The notes under the pieces are model-generated. The model saw only the letters and a list, made by a program, of their open reading frames with translations, made no database searches and was not told the origin of the DNA. The translations under genes and the position numbers were made by a program. A stretch of DNA of 64,000 nucleotides from Panagrolaimus kolymaensis (taxonomy: Eukaryota; Nematoda; Chromadorea; Rhabditida; Panagrolaimidae), in the NCBI GenBank assembly GCA_028622995.1, contig JAJQJQ010000049.1, forward strand, positions 372,001-436,000, read 5' to 3'. Positions within the stretch are counted from its first letter, which is position 1. Each line of letters opens with the position of its first letter. This document shows, piece after piece, positions 49,962 to 62,627 of this stretch.

Positions 49962-50407
49962 CTAAGCACCTTTGATATTTAATGAAAACATTCAAGTAAA
50001 GATCCTTTTGAAATCATGGAGCAAAAACCCAAAAGCAAGTTTTAACAAAATGCAGAGAAAATCCTTAAAATAGTAAATGGCGCATCTCCTCCTCCTTGTC
50101 TCTAACTCTCCTCATCTTTTCCTCAAATAAAGGAACAACTTTATTGCTAAGGTTTTTTAATAACTTTTCTAAAAGCGTTTAAAAAAACTGGGCGGGTGTC
50201 TCTTCTCTCAAATATCTTCTCAATATTAACTACTTCTTCATCAAAATTTTCATATCCATTCGCCAATTATGCTAAATAAATGATGTGTTAAACTTTTCGA
50301 AGCTTCAAGACCTTTTGAAGCAGGTTATGATGAAGAAGAGCAACTAATACGATTGACTTTCCTCCAGGAATGCGATGTAAAGGATTTCGATAAAGGATTG
50401 TAATCAT
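49962..50407 (-). pseudogene. relic of a TM-family gene
   Basis: Two ends of a family member survive without the middle. The start is at 50407 (ITILYRNPLHRIPGG). The last codons and stop (CTAAGCACCTTTGATATT on the plus strand) lie at 49962-49980. The interior is not alignable by eye. A heavily deleted copy. Confidence 0.45.
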
Positions 50408-50832
50408 ATTTACACAATAATGAAAAAGTTTTGATGCATGAAAAAAACAAAGTGTCAAAATAAGGCAAGGAAGTGTTACACAAATGCATGGCAAACAAAA
50501 AAAACAATAACTAAAACAAGCTCAAGCAGCCATAGTATCTTGAACTAATCCATTGAACATGGATGAAAGATATTTGTTTGGATGTTCATGAAGACATTAC
50601 TTTCATGATGTAAAAGTTTTTAAAACCGTTAACAAACTGCAAATAAATGCAAGGAATAAATTCTCATGAAAATCAAAGCAATTATGCTTTTTTGTTTGTA
50701 TGTATGTAATAGGCAACAGGAGAATAACATGAAAAAAACTTTATAAAAGATACAAGTATCTCAAATACGAAACAAAAACGTATAAATTTCAAAAACAAAC
50801 AATTAAAATAAAGTGTTGATGACTAATTAACA
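50408..50832. other. intergenic, no gene seen
   Basis: AT-rich 3' region of the BTB-MATH gene; nothing recognised. Confidence 0.45.
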
Positions 50833-52661
50833 TTAACAAGAAAGTTCTCCATCTTCAATTTCTGGTTGGATAACATCATTCAAATTCATTGGAACATCAC
50901 CAGCAACATCAACCATAGGACTTAGGATAGCCTTTTCTTCGACTACAGCAATGTGAGCATGTGATGTAACCATAGGAATGATTTCAATATCCATACGATC
51001 GATAAGTTCTGGTTGAATAGCAAGAGGTCGAAAAGATAAATCATTCTTATCACTTGGAAGATCTTCAGTATCGGCATCAACAGGTTTTGGTTTAACATCA
51101 GCACTTGGAACATCATCAGCAGCAATTGAAGGATTTTCTGGTTTGATTGTAACATTTTGAGCGTTTGAAGTATCCATAGTATTTGAACTCTTTTCACCAT
51201 TGATAGCATCAGCAAGTCCAGGTTTAATAACAGCATTTGGAACATCAGAAGTAGCGACCATAGGATTTTCATCAGTTGCAGGTTTGATGGTAGCATTTTG
51301 AGAGTTTGAAGTATCCATAGTGTGAGAAGGGGTTTCAACTTCCATAGGATTGGGTTTACCATCAGCGTTAGGAACATTTGAAGCGTTCATATCATTTGAA
51401 GTATTTGCATGATCAAGAGCGTCGATAGGAGCGGGATGATCGAAATCATTGGAGTTAACTGAATTCATGGGTTCCATGTCGATGTCGTTATGACTTCCAT
51501 TAAGTCGAGCTTTATCAAGATATTCCAAGCAACGTTGTTTAAGTACAGGAGCATCGACAGTATCAGTAACAGCTTCAAGTTCACGAACGTTGGAGTCATC
51601 AACCATACCAGCTAAAGATGATTCAACTTTGTTCTAAAAATGATACGACTTTAGAAAAACTCATAAAAGAATAAACGTACTTTAAGATCGTCACTTCCGT
51701 AATGTTGGGCAAACTTCATGAGTTGAACGAGTTCAGGAATCTTGAGTGCAGGAAGAGAATGACCATGAGCATATGAAACAGCTGCTTTGACAACTTCAAA
51801 CGGGAAATCGTTGATTTCAAATTCACCAGCATCTGAGTTGAAAGTTGAGGCGATGTTGGGAAACTTTTGAGGAAGAAGCGATTTATGAGCCTAAAAGCAA
51901 AATCATAACAAAATTCATAGAAGAAGATGAGCAAATATACCTTGATCTTTCGACCTTCAACAGCAACGACATCAGGATTAAATGAATAATCAGCATCACA
52001 TTCATCTTTAGCAGCGGGAATATCGGTAAACTTGGATTTCTTTTGCTTTGGAAGAATCTTGAAGGTTCCTTTGATTGTGATTTCCATTTGTCCATCTACG
52101 AAATATGATTGAGCTGGATCAAGGATTGTATCAAGATTGAATTCAGCTCCTCCAGAAAAAAGAGAATTATGATATAATTCCGAGACATCTTTTTTGAAGC
52201 CAGCAGATTCTACGTTGATGGAGTAATCAGCTTGAAGACTTGTGCTTTCAGGAAATTGAACACTTAGACCAACTTCAACATTTCCATCAGATCTTTCAGG
52301 AAACAGTTCAGTAAAAATGGAATATTTGATGTTTGGGAAACCATCAACTTCAGAATTACGGCAGCCATGACTTCCAACATTTTCATCTTCAAAAATTGCT
52401 TTCGGAACTTTCCATGATTTTTCAAAATGAACAATTGGTTCCTAAAATTTAATAACAAATAAATCTATGACGAAAACAAACAAAAAATAAACTTACATTT
52501 TTAGTTAGGCGTCCTCGTTTGTGAGCTGAAGAAGGCTTTGGAGTAGCAGAAGGTCGCTTACGAGCACGACCAGGAGTTTTAGCAGCAGTACCACCTCCAT
52601 CAGTATTTGACGAGCTTTTTCTTGATGCAAGTCGAGCAGATAGACGTTTTTCACCAGACAT
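50833..52661 (-). CDS. MATH-like plus BTB/POZ (BATH) protein with repeat tail
   Basis: Exons 52497-52661, 51941-52441, 51681-51890 and 50833-51633, all phase 0, give 558 residues. A basic, Ser/Arg-rich N-terminus (RARKRPSATPKPSSAHKRGR) could be a nuclear signal. Residues about 60-220 resemble a degenerate MATH domain (GLSVQFPESTSLQADYSINV, SYFVDGQMEITIKG). Residues about 215-330 form a BTB/POZ domain: VEGRKIKAHKSLLPQKFP, FEINDFPFEVVKAAVSYAHG, LMKFAQHYGSDDLKNKVES. BATH proteins are usually CUL3 ubiquitin-ligase adaptors. The last 200 residues are acidic with imperfect repeats (HTMDTSNSQNATIKP, NTMDTSNAQNVTIKP; DVPNAVIKP, DVPSADVKP), absent from typical BATH proteins. Substrate unknown. Confidence 0.7.
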
Positions 52662-53459
52662 CCTTGTTTTTAGTGTTGAAACAGCTAACTAAAAATGAAA
52701 TTGTCAAATAATGTAAGCAACAATGAAGAAGAAGAAAAACAATGAACAAAAAAATGCTTTCTTCCTTTCAAAGCTTTTTTTAGGCAACGTTGGCGCCAAT
52801 TTTTCTAATCGCTATGAGAATTTCAAATGCGCTTTACTGCTTTGAAAATTGCAACAACATTTTTGTTTTTTGTATGGACCAATTTTTTGTTTGAAGTAAA
52901 TATGTTTCAATGTAATTTTTGGCTTTGCAATACCATCATTCACTATTTGGTTTTACATTAATTACAAAAGCACCTAAACATTAAAAAATATTATTTATTA
53001 CCCAAAACCTTTGCCCATGATAAGATAGATTCATTTTCAAATGTTGTTAACTTTATTTTAAAAATCCTTTTGAACCAACACCAAGCTTGTTAACACCTAT
53101 AGGTTATCATAATTATTGTACTTTAACTTTAAGATTTATCAAATTTAAAATAGTGCTTTTTCCTTTTTTTTCCCCACCAATTTTTGGTGTAATGCGAAAC
53201 GTTGACATACAACATTCTCTCTATCTCATGTCTATACTTTGCTTGATGTCGTCTGAGACAAGACTAAACACACTAAAAATCAGCTGATAGCTTTATTATT
53301 ATTTAATAATTTTTATTTTTCTCTAATTTCTTTATTTACTAAAGCCATTTTTTCTTAGCTCCAATTAACTAAAAGTGTGTGTGATCAATCTTTTTTTTGA
53401 ATTATTTGCTTCAGCAAAGTTTTTTTATGAAATATTGAAACTTAAAAACGAAATAAAAA
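52662..53459. other. intergenic between divergent BATH and Raptor genes
   Basis: AT-rich shared promoter region; no exon recognised. Confidence 0.45.
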
Positions 53460-56400
53460 ATGCTAGAAAAACCATTGAAGACATGGTTTCATGAAGCTCG
53501 GCATATTGAAAAGATTCTCGGTGATCCATCATCTTCACCTGAAAACCAGAATAATGAAGAATGGTTTGTTTGTTTCGTTTTATTTCCAACCAACTTTTTA
53601 TTTTGAAATTCAGGCGTTCTAATAATTATGATTCAACAACAAAAACTGTTTCGGTTGCTTTGGTGTTATGCCTGAATATTGGAGGCAATAATCTAACAAA
53701 TACAATAAAACCAGAGCCATGTGCTAAAACTACTGAAGCATGGGTGGATCCATTTATGATGGGTCCAAGAAAAATTCATAAACTTATTATTAATAATTTA
53801 CAACAAAATTATGAACTTTTAGAGCCTCGAGCAAGGTTAGGGATTTTTTAGTTTTAATATTGTAAAAATAATATATTCTGAAAGTTAGTTTGATTTTTTT
53901 TAGATATAAAGCTTTAATGGATCCTACTGTAGCTCAAGTGAAAAAGTTATGTCTTGGATTAAGAAAAAATGCTAAAACCAATCGAATTTTATTTCATTAC
54001 AACGGCCATGGAGCTTCAATTCCCAGTGATTTAGGAGAAATTTGGGTATTTCAAGAAGATATGAAAAAGGTTTCTTTACTTTAATTTTTGATTGCCTTTT
54101 TTTTATATTTTAAAGTTTTTTTAGTCACAGCCAATTTCAATTTATGATTTACAAACTTGGTTAGCTACTCCAACGGTTTATGTTTGGGATTGTAATTCAG
54201 CGGGAAAAATAGTGAAGCATTTTAAAAATTTGGCTATTCAACGAACCAATGATTCCAAGAGTTTCAAAAACGACGAAAAGCCAGAAAGGAGCAGCTGCTC
54301 GACGATCGCCGTTGAAAAAAAAGTTTTTAACGATTTTACTGAATCCATTCATTTTGCGGCTTGCGAAGAAAATCAATTATTACCTTCAAATCCTAATTTG
54401 CCGGCAGATTTATTTTCTTCGTGTTTAACTACACCCATTCAAACTTCAATTTTATGGTATATTTTTAAAACCAAACAACAAAAAAATAAAAATAATAGCA
54501 ACAATAAATTTTTTAATATTTCCATGATTCATTCGATTCCTGGAAATTTGAAAGATAGAAAAACAATTTTGGGTGAATTAAATTGGATTTTCACTGCCAT
54601 CACAGACGCAATTGCATGGAATCGACTTCCTCGAAATATATTTAAAAAATTATTTCGTCAAGATTTAATGATTTCGGGGTTATTTAGAAATTATTTATTA
54701 GCCGAGAAAATTATGAAAGATTTTGGTTGCAATGTTGTTTCCAATCTTGAATTGCCTTCAATGCATGATCATCCATTATGGGAATATTGGGAATATATAA
54801 TTGAATTGAGTTTAATTAATTTATATAATCGTGAACATCAACCATCCGAGGCGATTCAAATCAATCCAAACGATTGGTTTAGAAAATCGGCTTTAATGCA
54901 TTCGCGTGAGTCCAAAATTTTTCTTAATACTGCGTTTTATGGTTTTAAAAATTAAAATTAAATTTTTTTAGTTTTGGTTGAATTAAACCCAATAACCGAA
55001 ACTGAAAAAATTCTTTCTTGCAACAATAATAATTTTTTTATAAACCAATTAAAAGCATTTGAAATTTGGCTTAAATTTGATCACTCCACCACAAAAATTC
55101 AAACACCCGATCAACTTCCAATTATTTTACAAATTTTGCTAACTCAAACTCATCGAACTCAAGCGTTGGATTTGGTTGCAAAATTCGTGGATCTTGGATT
55201 TTGGGCAATTAGGGAAATCCTTGAAGTTGGATTTTTTCCAATTCTTTTAAAACTTGTTCAGTCGGATTCCAAAGAAATTCAAGCTCCATTAAGTTTTATT
55301 TGGTCAAAAATATTAATTTTTGATTCAAAATGTTGCGAAGATTTATTAAATATGGATGGATTTACGCATTTTATTGAAATTATTAAAAATCCAAATGTAC
55401 CACCTCGATTTAAAATTCCTCCATGCTTTGTTATTTGCGCTTTGTTAAATTATCATGGAAGGTAAGTTTCACGGAGAAAAAAAAAAGCAATCTAGGGCAA
55501 TGGAATTTTTTTCCGTCACGCTAGTCAAGTATTATAATATTTTTGTTTTGAGACAAAAAAAATAAAATTAACAGAAAAAAAGCTTTCATTTGCTAAAAGC
55601 AAAGAATTCTTTCTTTTAAATTTTTGTTTTTAAAACAAACTTAATTTTTGAAAACTCGAGATTTATTAAAAATAATTTTAGGAAAGCTCAAGAAAAATTC
55701 TTTTGGGAAAATTTGATTGAAATTTGTATTCAACTTTTAAATCAAACTGAAATTCAAAAATGTGCAATGCTTTGTGTTTGGCTTTTAATTACCCTTGGAA
55801 AATTATGGAATAATTTTGATAAAGCTCGATGGTTGGCGATTAGAATAAATGGATTTAATGAAATTTCATTATATCTTAAAAATGATATACCTGAAATTCG
55901 TGCGGCCGCTGTTTATGCTTTAGGGGAATTAATGAAAAATAAATCATTTAATGATGAACTTGCAACAAATATAAATGGAATTATTTGTGATTTATTAATT
56001 TCAAATCATTGCGGTTGGGATGGTTGCGTTTTAGTTCGATTGGAATTAGTTGTGGCAATTCAATGGTTTATAATTGATTATCAAAAACAATTTTCTGAAA
56101 CTTGTTTGGAACTTGATAAACGAATTTTAAATGAGGTTAGTTCGTTGTTTTTTGTTTTGAAAATATCCAAAATTTCATTTTTCTCGATAGGTTTATTTTT
56201 GTTTTGGAATTCATTCAAAATAAAATATGTACATACTTTTTTCTTTATAAAAGCTTATACATATTTTTTAGGCCTTCATAAATTCCTCAGACTTCAATAT
56301 GGATCCATCGGGAAGATTGAACTGTCGAAAAAATATTTATCAACAATGGCAATTACTCGAGAAAAAATCAATTTTAAGTTTATTTGAACGAATTTGGCTT

Positions 56401-59082
56401 ATTGCTCTTCGATTAAGCTTTGATCCAATGAAACAAGTTCGAGAAATAGCTAAAAAACTTGTTGATTATGTAATTTTGGAAGCTGAAATACTTCGAGATA
56501 AACAAACTCCATTTTCGGGATTGTATACTCCCAAACGAAAATTATTAGTTTCGGATTCACCAAAACTTTTAAAAACATTGGAAGATTGTGATATTTTAAA
56601 ACCAATAATTAAAACAGAATTTGTTGAATGGAATCAAAAAACATTTAATCAAAAAATTTATAATATTCTTTATGGAAATATAAAAGCTGGCGACGATAAA
56701 CTTTTTACAACTTTGATGCCATCTGATTGGGCTTTACATACTTCGGAAGGCATTGAACAACAAGGAGAAAAAGAAATAAGTAAACTTCGAAAAAATCAAG
56801 GCACTACTATTGAACCAACAAATTTCAAAATCAATTTTAATGATCAAAAAAAAATTCATTGCCTTGCATTCTCATATTTGCGGCCATATATTTATATTTG
56901 TGATGGAAGGAAAGTTGAAGCTTATAATACTTTTAACCTTAGCAACCCAACCCAAGAAAATATTGATAAACCCAAATCACAAAAGTCGCCAGATTTTGAA
57001 ATTCTCGTAAATGATGATCCACTTTTTGTCGAAAATGATCCATTAACAGAAATAATAATAGTTAATGAAAAAAATTATGAACTTTTATTAATGGGAACTC
57101 AAAATGGTTTAATTTCTATATGGAATCCAAATTTTAATGAACATTCTCATGAAATTATTGTTGGAAAATCTAAAATGTTAACGGCTAATCATATTTTTAG
57201 TGATCAAACAAGAATTTATAATTGCAACAAATTTTCATTAAAAAATTATCCAAAGAAAAAACAGCGACGAACAATGTTCGAGGAAAATAATAGCTTATCG
57301 AAAATCAAATATGTAAATAGCAATCATACACTTTATCGGTAAGTTTTTTTTTTGATTCGAAGTGCCAAAGGCTTAATAGCAGCTATCATACTTGCTTTAA
57401 AATTCTACCAAACATTAATGAAAAACTTTTTTTTAGATGGAATCAAAACAATGGACAATTACTTTGTGGAGGAAATGTTAAAATAGCACGAATATGGGAT
57501 GCTTGGACAGAAAAAAATAAATTTGATATTGAATTAGAACAAAAAGATGGAATAACAACTTCCATTTGTTCTGATTTCAATAACGCGATTGTTTGTGTTG
57601 GGTTTGATAGTGGAGTTTCCAATATTTATGACATTCGAATTCCCTCAAAATTTTCCAATATTAGAAAAATAAAGAATGATACATATTCGAAAGTTGTTGG
57701 AACTTCATTCTTTGATGAAACAACAGCAACATCGAGGCTTGTAATTGGTTATGCAGATGGAATCGTAAAAATTTATGATTCAAGACAATTTGAAAAACCA
57801 TTAGAAATTTTTAATTCAACAACAATGGAATTGGAAAATGTTAATCCAAATAATATATTTCAATCGAGTAATCCACCATCATTAGCTATGAATAAAATGG
57901 TTATTCAGCCTACCAACCAGGGCTGTGCGATATCCGATATTTCGTTTGTCGATATCGATATTCGATATTCGATATTATAAAAAATTTTCCCGATATCGAT
58001 ATTCGATATTCGATATCCAAAAAAAGGCCCGATATTCCGATATTCGATATCGATATTCGATATCGATATTCGATATCGATATTCGATATCGATATTCGAT
58101 ATTTTTTAATTATCATCAAGTGTGGATTTTACAGATTTTTTTTGTGGTTTTGCTTTTAACGCTTTAGTAAATGGGTGTAATAGAATTTAAAAAAAAAATA
58201 GAAAGATTTAATTCGCTTGAAATTTTTACCCAAAAATGACAGAGAATTAAAATAAACGCAAAGTATCCAAAGATACCAAATGGGCTAAAGGAGAGAGAAT
58301 ATGTACGTTATACTATTTTCTTAATTTATTATACAAAAATACACTGTATATAGTTATATAGTATACGAAGATGTGTCAGAGGCTTGCTTATCTCCTAGTA
58401 CTTTAATAAATTTACTCAAAATCAAATGTAGCGATTTTTTTATCTGCGAAAATTTCATTGATTTGAAACGAATATTCGAAACCAACTTTTATCCATGGGC
58501 ATTGGAGATATTTGTTACTTTAAACCCAAATAATTGCTTCTTTGCTCTAGTTTGCCGTAAAAAACTATGTGAAAATAAATATTCAGAGCTAAGAAAAGAA
58601 GAAAAATAAAGAAAAAATGTTAACTATTTTCAGATAAAAATCAAATGAAAATATCGATTTTTGACGATATATCGGTCAAAAACCCGATATCGATATCCGA
58701 TATTCGATATCTAATTTTTTTTTGCCGATATCGATATTCGATATTCGATATCCAAAAAAAGGCCCGATATTCCGATATTCGATATCGATATTCGATATAT
58801 CGCACAGCCCTGCTACCAACAATGTAAGTTTTTTAGTTCCTTAGTTTTAATACTAATCGAATAAGCTTTTAGTTAGTTGCTTGCGCCATGAATAATGGCG
58901 CCATCCGCCTTTTTGATTTCAGTGGTACAAAGCATAAATTCATGGACCATGTTTTCCATCAACAAAAAGTTTTAAACTCAAAACCTTCAACTATTTCATC
59001 GATGAATTTTCATTCCCAAAGAATTCAATTAGCAGTTGCAACATCAAGCAATGTTGTTGGAATTTATAATGTCATCAACTAA
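53460..59082 (+). CDS. daf-15: Raptor (TORC1 scaffold), interrupted by a hAT-like element
   Basis: Nine exons: 53460-53563, 53614-53835, 53904-54069, 54125-54905, 54972-55461, 55682-56135, 56272-57338, 57437-58823 (which includes the insertion) and 58873-59082. Without the element this gives about 1,325 residues, near the usual length. The caspase-like N-terminal domain is clear: TVSVALVLCLNIGG, LFHYNGHG (residue about 140), YVWDCNSAGKIVKHF, then HSIPGNL and GELNWIFTAITDAIAWNRLP. HEAT repeats follow, then WD40 blades (IWNPNF, ARIWDAW, IRLFDFSG). Raptor recruits TORC1 substrates. In the sequence as given, the element at 57918-58812 adds 20 codons and a TAA at 57978, removing the last roughly 70 residues. 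The symbol is by orthology to C. elegans. Confidence 0.9.
57918..58812. mobile_element. hAT-like element with GATATC repeats, inside a Raptor exon
   Basis: The 16-bp inverted ends are CAGGGCTGTGCGATAT. The flanks carry an 8-bp duplication, CTACCAAC (57910-57917, 58813-58820), the hAT signature length. Just inside each end lie dense arrays of GATATCGATATTCGATATTC-like units that can fold back. The central 450 bases have no transposase frame. Removing the element and one duplicate restores the exon, which ends in CCTACCAACAAT|GTAAGT. Confidence 0.88.
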
Positions 59083-59305
59083 ATAATTCTTAAAAGTTTC
59101 ACATTGGTTTTTAAAAGACTGTTATTTGTAAATATGTATCAAAATGTGAATATTCTTCCTTTTTCGGCCTTAAAAACTATACAAAATTGTAATCAAAAAC
59201 TATCCTTTTATTTAAAAAAAATAAGTACTTAGAAAGACAAAAACATAATTAAAACATTTATTATTCAATGGTCAAAACATATATACAATAAACAAAAAAT
59301 AATTA

Positions 59306-59910
59306 CTATTTACGCGCACTTTTGATATTCTTTAGTATGATTGAAAGACGATGACGATTTCCATGTTGATATTGTTTTAAGTTCTTTGAAGCAAGATACC
59401 ATTGATAAGCTAGATATGCACTTAAACCAAGTATGACAAGAAATACAGCTTGGTTACCAAGATAATAAGAGTATATTTTAACATAAGCTGATGGAAATCC
59501 ATAGAAATAATGGTAAAAAAGTAGATTACCAAGGATAACGAGATCAGCAGCCTGAAAAATAAGTAATGAAAAAAAGTAAATGTAAAATATGTAAGTAAAC
59601 ATACAATAAAAAAATATAGAGAATATTTCACAGTAAGCAAATCACATTGAAGACAAACACCAATACATAATGGAAGGAAGATGGAAAATAAACAATAGAA
59701 TGCCATAAACATAAAATAATAATCAAAAAATGTTGGATTGTGAATATTGAGATGTCCCATATAGTTTGCACCAATAATAGCATCCAATTTTCCACCAGCA
59801 CAACTGAATAATAAAACATGAAAAAGTTCATTTTCGTTTCTAACTTGATTTTCAAGACGTTGTTCAAATGCATCAGGAACAGGAGGTTGAAGATTTTGAT
59901 AAACGACCAT
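59306..59910 (-). CDS. TM-family multi-span membrane protein
   Basis: Exons 59605-59910 and 59306-59551 give 183 residues. The N-terminus is shorter than in relatives because the usual ATTATGGCC start context reads ATTGCCATGG; the first ATG gives VVYQNLQPPVPDAFEQRLEN. Hydrophobic segments flank FFDYYFMFMAFYCLF. The intron is phase 0 before AADL, and the C-terminus is YQHGNRHRLSIILKNIKSARK. The ELFHVLLFSCAGGKL segment is shared with the copy at 46510-47108. The gene lies between the last Raptor exon and its duplicated copy. Confidence 0.76.
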
Positions 59911-60111
59911 GGCAATAATTGAAGAATATGAAGATTAAATTGTCCAAGGATCAGAGAGAAGAAAAAAATGCAGAGATTGATCGATAGTCAGCAAGCAGCA
60001 AACACAACAAACTGAAAAATGGTAAAAGTGAAGTGACAAAAAAAAAAGAGAAGTGAAATCATAAAAATAAATTTGCATGCATTTTTTCTTTCAGAAAAAA
60101 GAGAAATGCTT
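59911..60111 (-). promoter_or_regulatory. conserved TM-family 5' leader and upstream region
   Basis: Minus-strand leader CTCTGATCCTTGGACAA, GATCGATCAATCTCTGCATT-like sequence and GCTTGCTGACT, as before other family members. Confidence 0.55.
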
Positions 60112-60400
60112 TAGTTCCTTAATTTTAATACTAATCGAATAAGCTTTTAGTTAGTTGCTTGCGCCATGAATAATGGAAGAATTTGTTTGTTTGATCTCAT
60201 TGATACAAAGCATCAATTCTTGGACCATGTTTTCCATCAACAAAAAGCTTCAACAATTTCATCGATGGATTTTCATTCCCAAAGAATCCAATTAGCAGTT
60301 GCAACATCAAGCAATGTTGTTGGAATTTATAATGTAATCAACTAAATAATTCTTAAAAGTTTCACATTGGGTTTTAAAAGACTGCAACATACATATCAAA
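60112..60400 (+). pseudogene. duplicated last exon of Raptor
   Basis: From TTAGTTCCTTA onward the sequence repeats the 3' end of the last Raptor intron (AATACTAATCGAATAAGCTT plus acceptor), the whole last exon and about 50 bases of 3' flank. The frame 60151-60345 is open for 65 codons: LVACAMNNGRICLFD, then a segment ending VVGIYNVIN-stop. Five codons are missing relative to the original (VLNSKP region). With its acceptor and stop intact, it could serve as an alternative terminal exon, or it may be a dead copy. Confidence 0.75.
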
Positions 60401-60579
60401 CTGTTAATTATTCTCCCGTTATCTGCCATAAAAACTGTACATAAAAGTTAATCATAACAAACACACAAAATATTTATCATTTATTCCTGTAATAAAACAT
60501 CAACAACAATAATAAACTAAATTTTATCAAACTCAACAACAAAAACATAGCAAAAAAAAATAAACCAAAGACATGATCA

Positions 60580-62085
60580 TCAACGATGCTTCGATTCTGC
60601 AGTAACTTCTTTAACATCACGTTTTTCAACAAATTTACGCTTGAGTCGTTTTGGAAGATGACGAGTTTCTTTTTCACCAGCAATAGCAAGAATATTACGA
60701 GATTGAAGACTTTTCAATTGTTCTAAAGACATGATTGGTTAAAGTAAAGAAGCCAATGAACAAAGTTGTAAACATACCAGACATTAACGATCCTTCAGTT
60801 TTAACCAATCGTAGACTACCTTTGATTTCATTTGGAAGGGCAATAGGTTCTTCATATCTTTCAAATTTACCACGACCAAGAGTTTTTCGTTTTGTTACGC
60901 TATCAAGAAGTTTAGTAGCAGCACGTTCAGCAGATTTTTCTGTACTTTCAACAAGTTTTTGATCAATTTCTTTGTATAACTTTTTGAGGCTAAAAAGAAC
61001 GAAAGGGATTAGAATGTGGTAAAAAGCATAAATGATTACTTTGTATGATGAATATTTTCAAGTTTTGTCATTTCCTTTTTACTCTTTCTCTCCATTTCAG
61101 CAATTTTGCGACGAAGTTGACGTTTCTTTAGTTTATCAGATTTTGGTTTAGGTTGTTTCTTAGGACCAAAGATCTCAGGTTTAGCATCATCCTTAACATC
61201 ATCTTCTTCATCGGTTGATCCTTCAAAGAAACCTTGTTCAATTTCATCTTGCATCTCTTCTGCTGTAACATGTTTCATTCCAGGAGGAAGACCAAGCTTT
61301 CGATTGAGTTTTGCTTCATCCTTATCACGAGCAACTTCTTCTCCAGCAATTTTGTTTGCATATTCCTAGAAAGAAAGAACAGGGTAAAGATAAAGATGAT
61401 TGTAAGAGTAACAAACCATATATTCTTCCATTTCAGGATTATACGATTGACCAGCATTAGCAACTTTAGTAGCAGAAAGCAAACTTGGAATGTACTTTCG
61501 AGATTTAGGTTGTTTTGGTTTCATAATTCCACGGATTTTCAAATCATGAACTTTTCCATCTTTAATGAATTCATTGTCACCTGAATGTACATCTTCTAAA
61601 AATGATTCGCTATTAGATACATGACTTAGTAATCAACGTTATATTAGCACCATTTAAAGAATCAGATAACTTACCTTCAGCCCAAGGATCTTTCAAAAGA
61701 TTAACTTTAACACCAGTTGGAAGAATTTTAGCAGCTCTGAGATTCTTTGCTCGTTCTAATCTTGATGGAAGCTTGATTGTTTCACGCTTTGCAATAGTTT
61801 TAATAGATTTCTTTACATCTTTATACTCGCCTAGCCTAAAAAGAATTGATGATTTTAATATTCCAAAAATGAGTAAAAGTAAACTCACTTTGAAAGTTTA
61901 TCACGATGAGCTTGAATTCTTTTCTGTTTGAGTGTCAAAAATGTTGCTGGCGTTGGTTCATCATTGATTTCAAAAAGTTCAGCATCGTGCATTCTTTTGA
62001 GCTGTTGTTTTTGATGAACTCGAGGTAATTCTTCATCAGCTGTTCGAGGGATCTTCTTCCAGCTCTTCTTACGAGATTTTCCCAT
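60580..62085 (-). CDS. NOP53 (GLTSCR2), ribosome-assembly factor
   Basis: Six exons in consistent phase: 61889-62085, 61675-61835, 61417-61595, 61040-61365, 60778-60989 and 60580-60722, about 405 residues. The N-terminus is basic (MGKSRKKSWKKIPRTADEE), as in NOP53. AGQSYNPEMEEYMEYANK matches the family motif G.SYNP....H. The centre is charged, with Lys/Glu-rich coiled-coil character (KKRQLRRKIAEMERKSKKE), and the C-terminus is basic (RHLPKRLKRKFVEKR). NOP53 acts in the nucleolus in 60S subunit maturation and 5.8S rRNA processing, recruiting the exosome helicase MTR4 (family knowledge). The AIM-like MTR4-binding motif was not separately confirmed. Confidence 0.82.
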
Positions 62086-62627
62086 TTTTGATTGACAAAT
62101 AATACAGCTGAGAACTAAAAGTAAAAAAATGTTAATAAAGTGTTTTATAAACAAAATAAGGTAGTTAAATGGCACGAATAAAGTGTGAAAAACGAAAAAT
62201 AAAGGAAACGCAAAAATGAAGAGGTAATATTCTCGAAAGGAAGCCAAATATCGCAGAAATAAGAACATTCAATAAAAGTAAAGGATCAAGTAGCAAAAGT
62301 GCTAACATCAGTAAAAAATGGAAGTAATTTGAGGCATTAGAAAACAAAGATGTATCACTTTTTGTGTGTGAATATTTCTAAACTTTGAAGAAAATGAAGA
62401 AAACTTATCAAACAAAAAACCCAAAACTTTTTTTCCATTGAAAATAAACATTTTGGCATTTTGTGCTCAATAACCATGTTTGAAAGTTTCATTCGATGAA
62501 TCAATTTTTCGTTAACTTTTTTACATGAGCAACTTCGATGGTGGAAATACAAAAAAAAAACAATCAAAAAATTCAAATCCATTTATTTTTTCTAATCAGT
62601 ATTGAAATACATTATAATTGAAATAAT
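62086..62627. other. intergenic, NOP53 upstream region
   Basis: AT-rich; no exon seen. Confidence 0.45.

Noticed and set aside
57918..58200. Dense GATATC/CGATAT repeats as a possible CRISPR-like or satellite array
   Set aside because: They lie at both ends of a bounded element with inverted ends and a target duplication; subterminal repeats of a transposon explain them.
58373..58609. 78-codon frame inside the hAT-like element in Raptor
   Set aside because: Lies in the element core but has no transposase motif (no DDE or BED signature).
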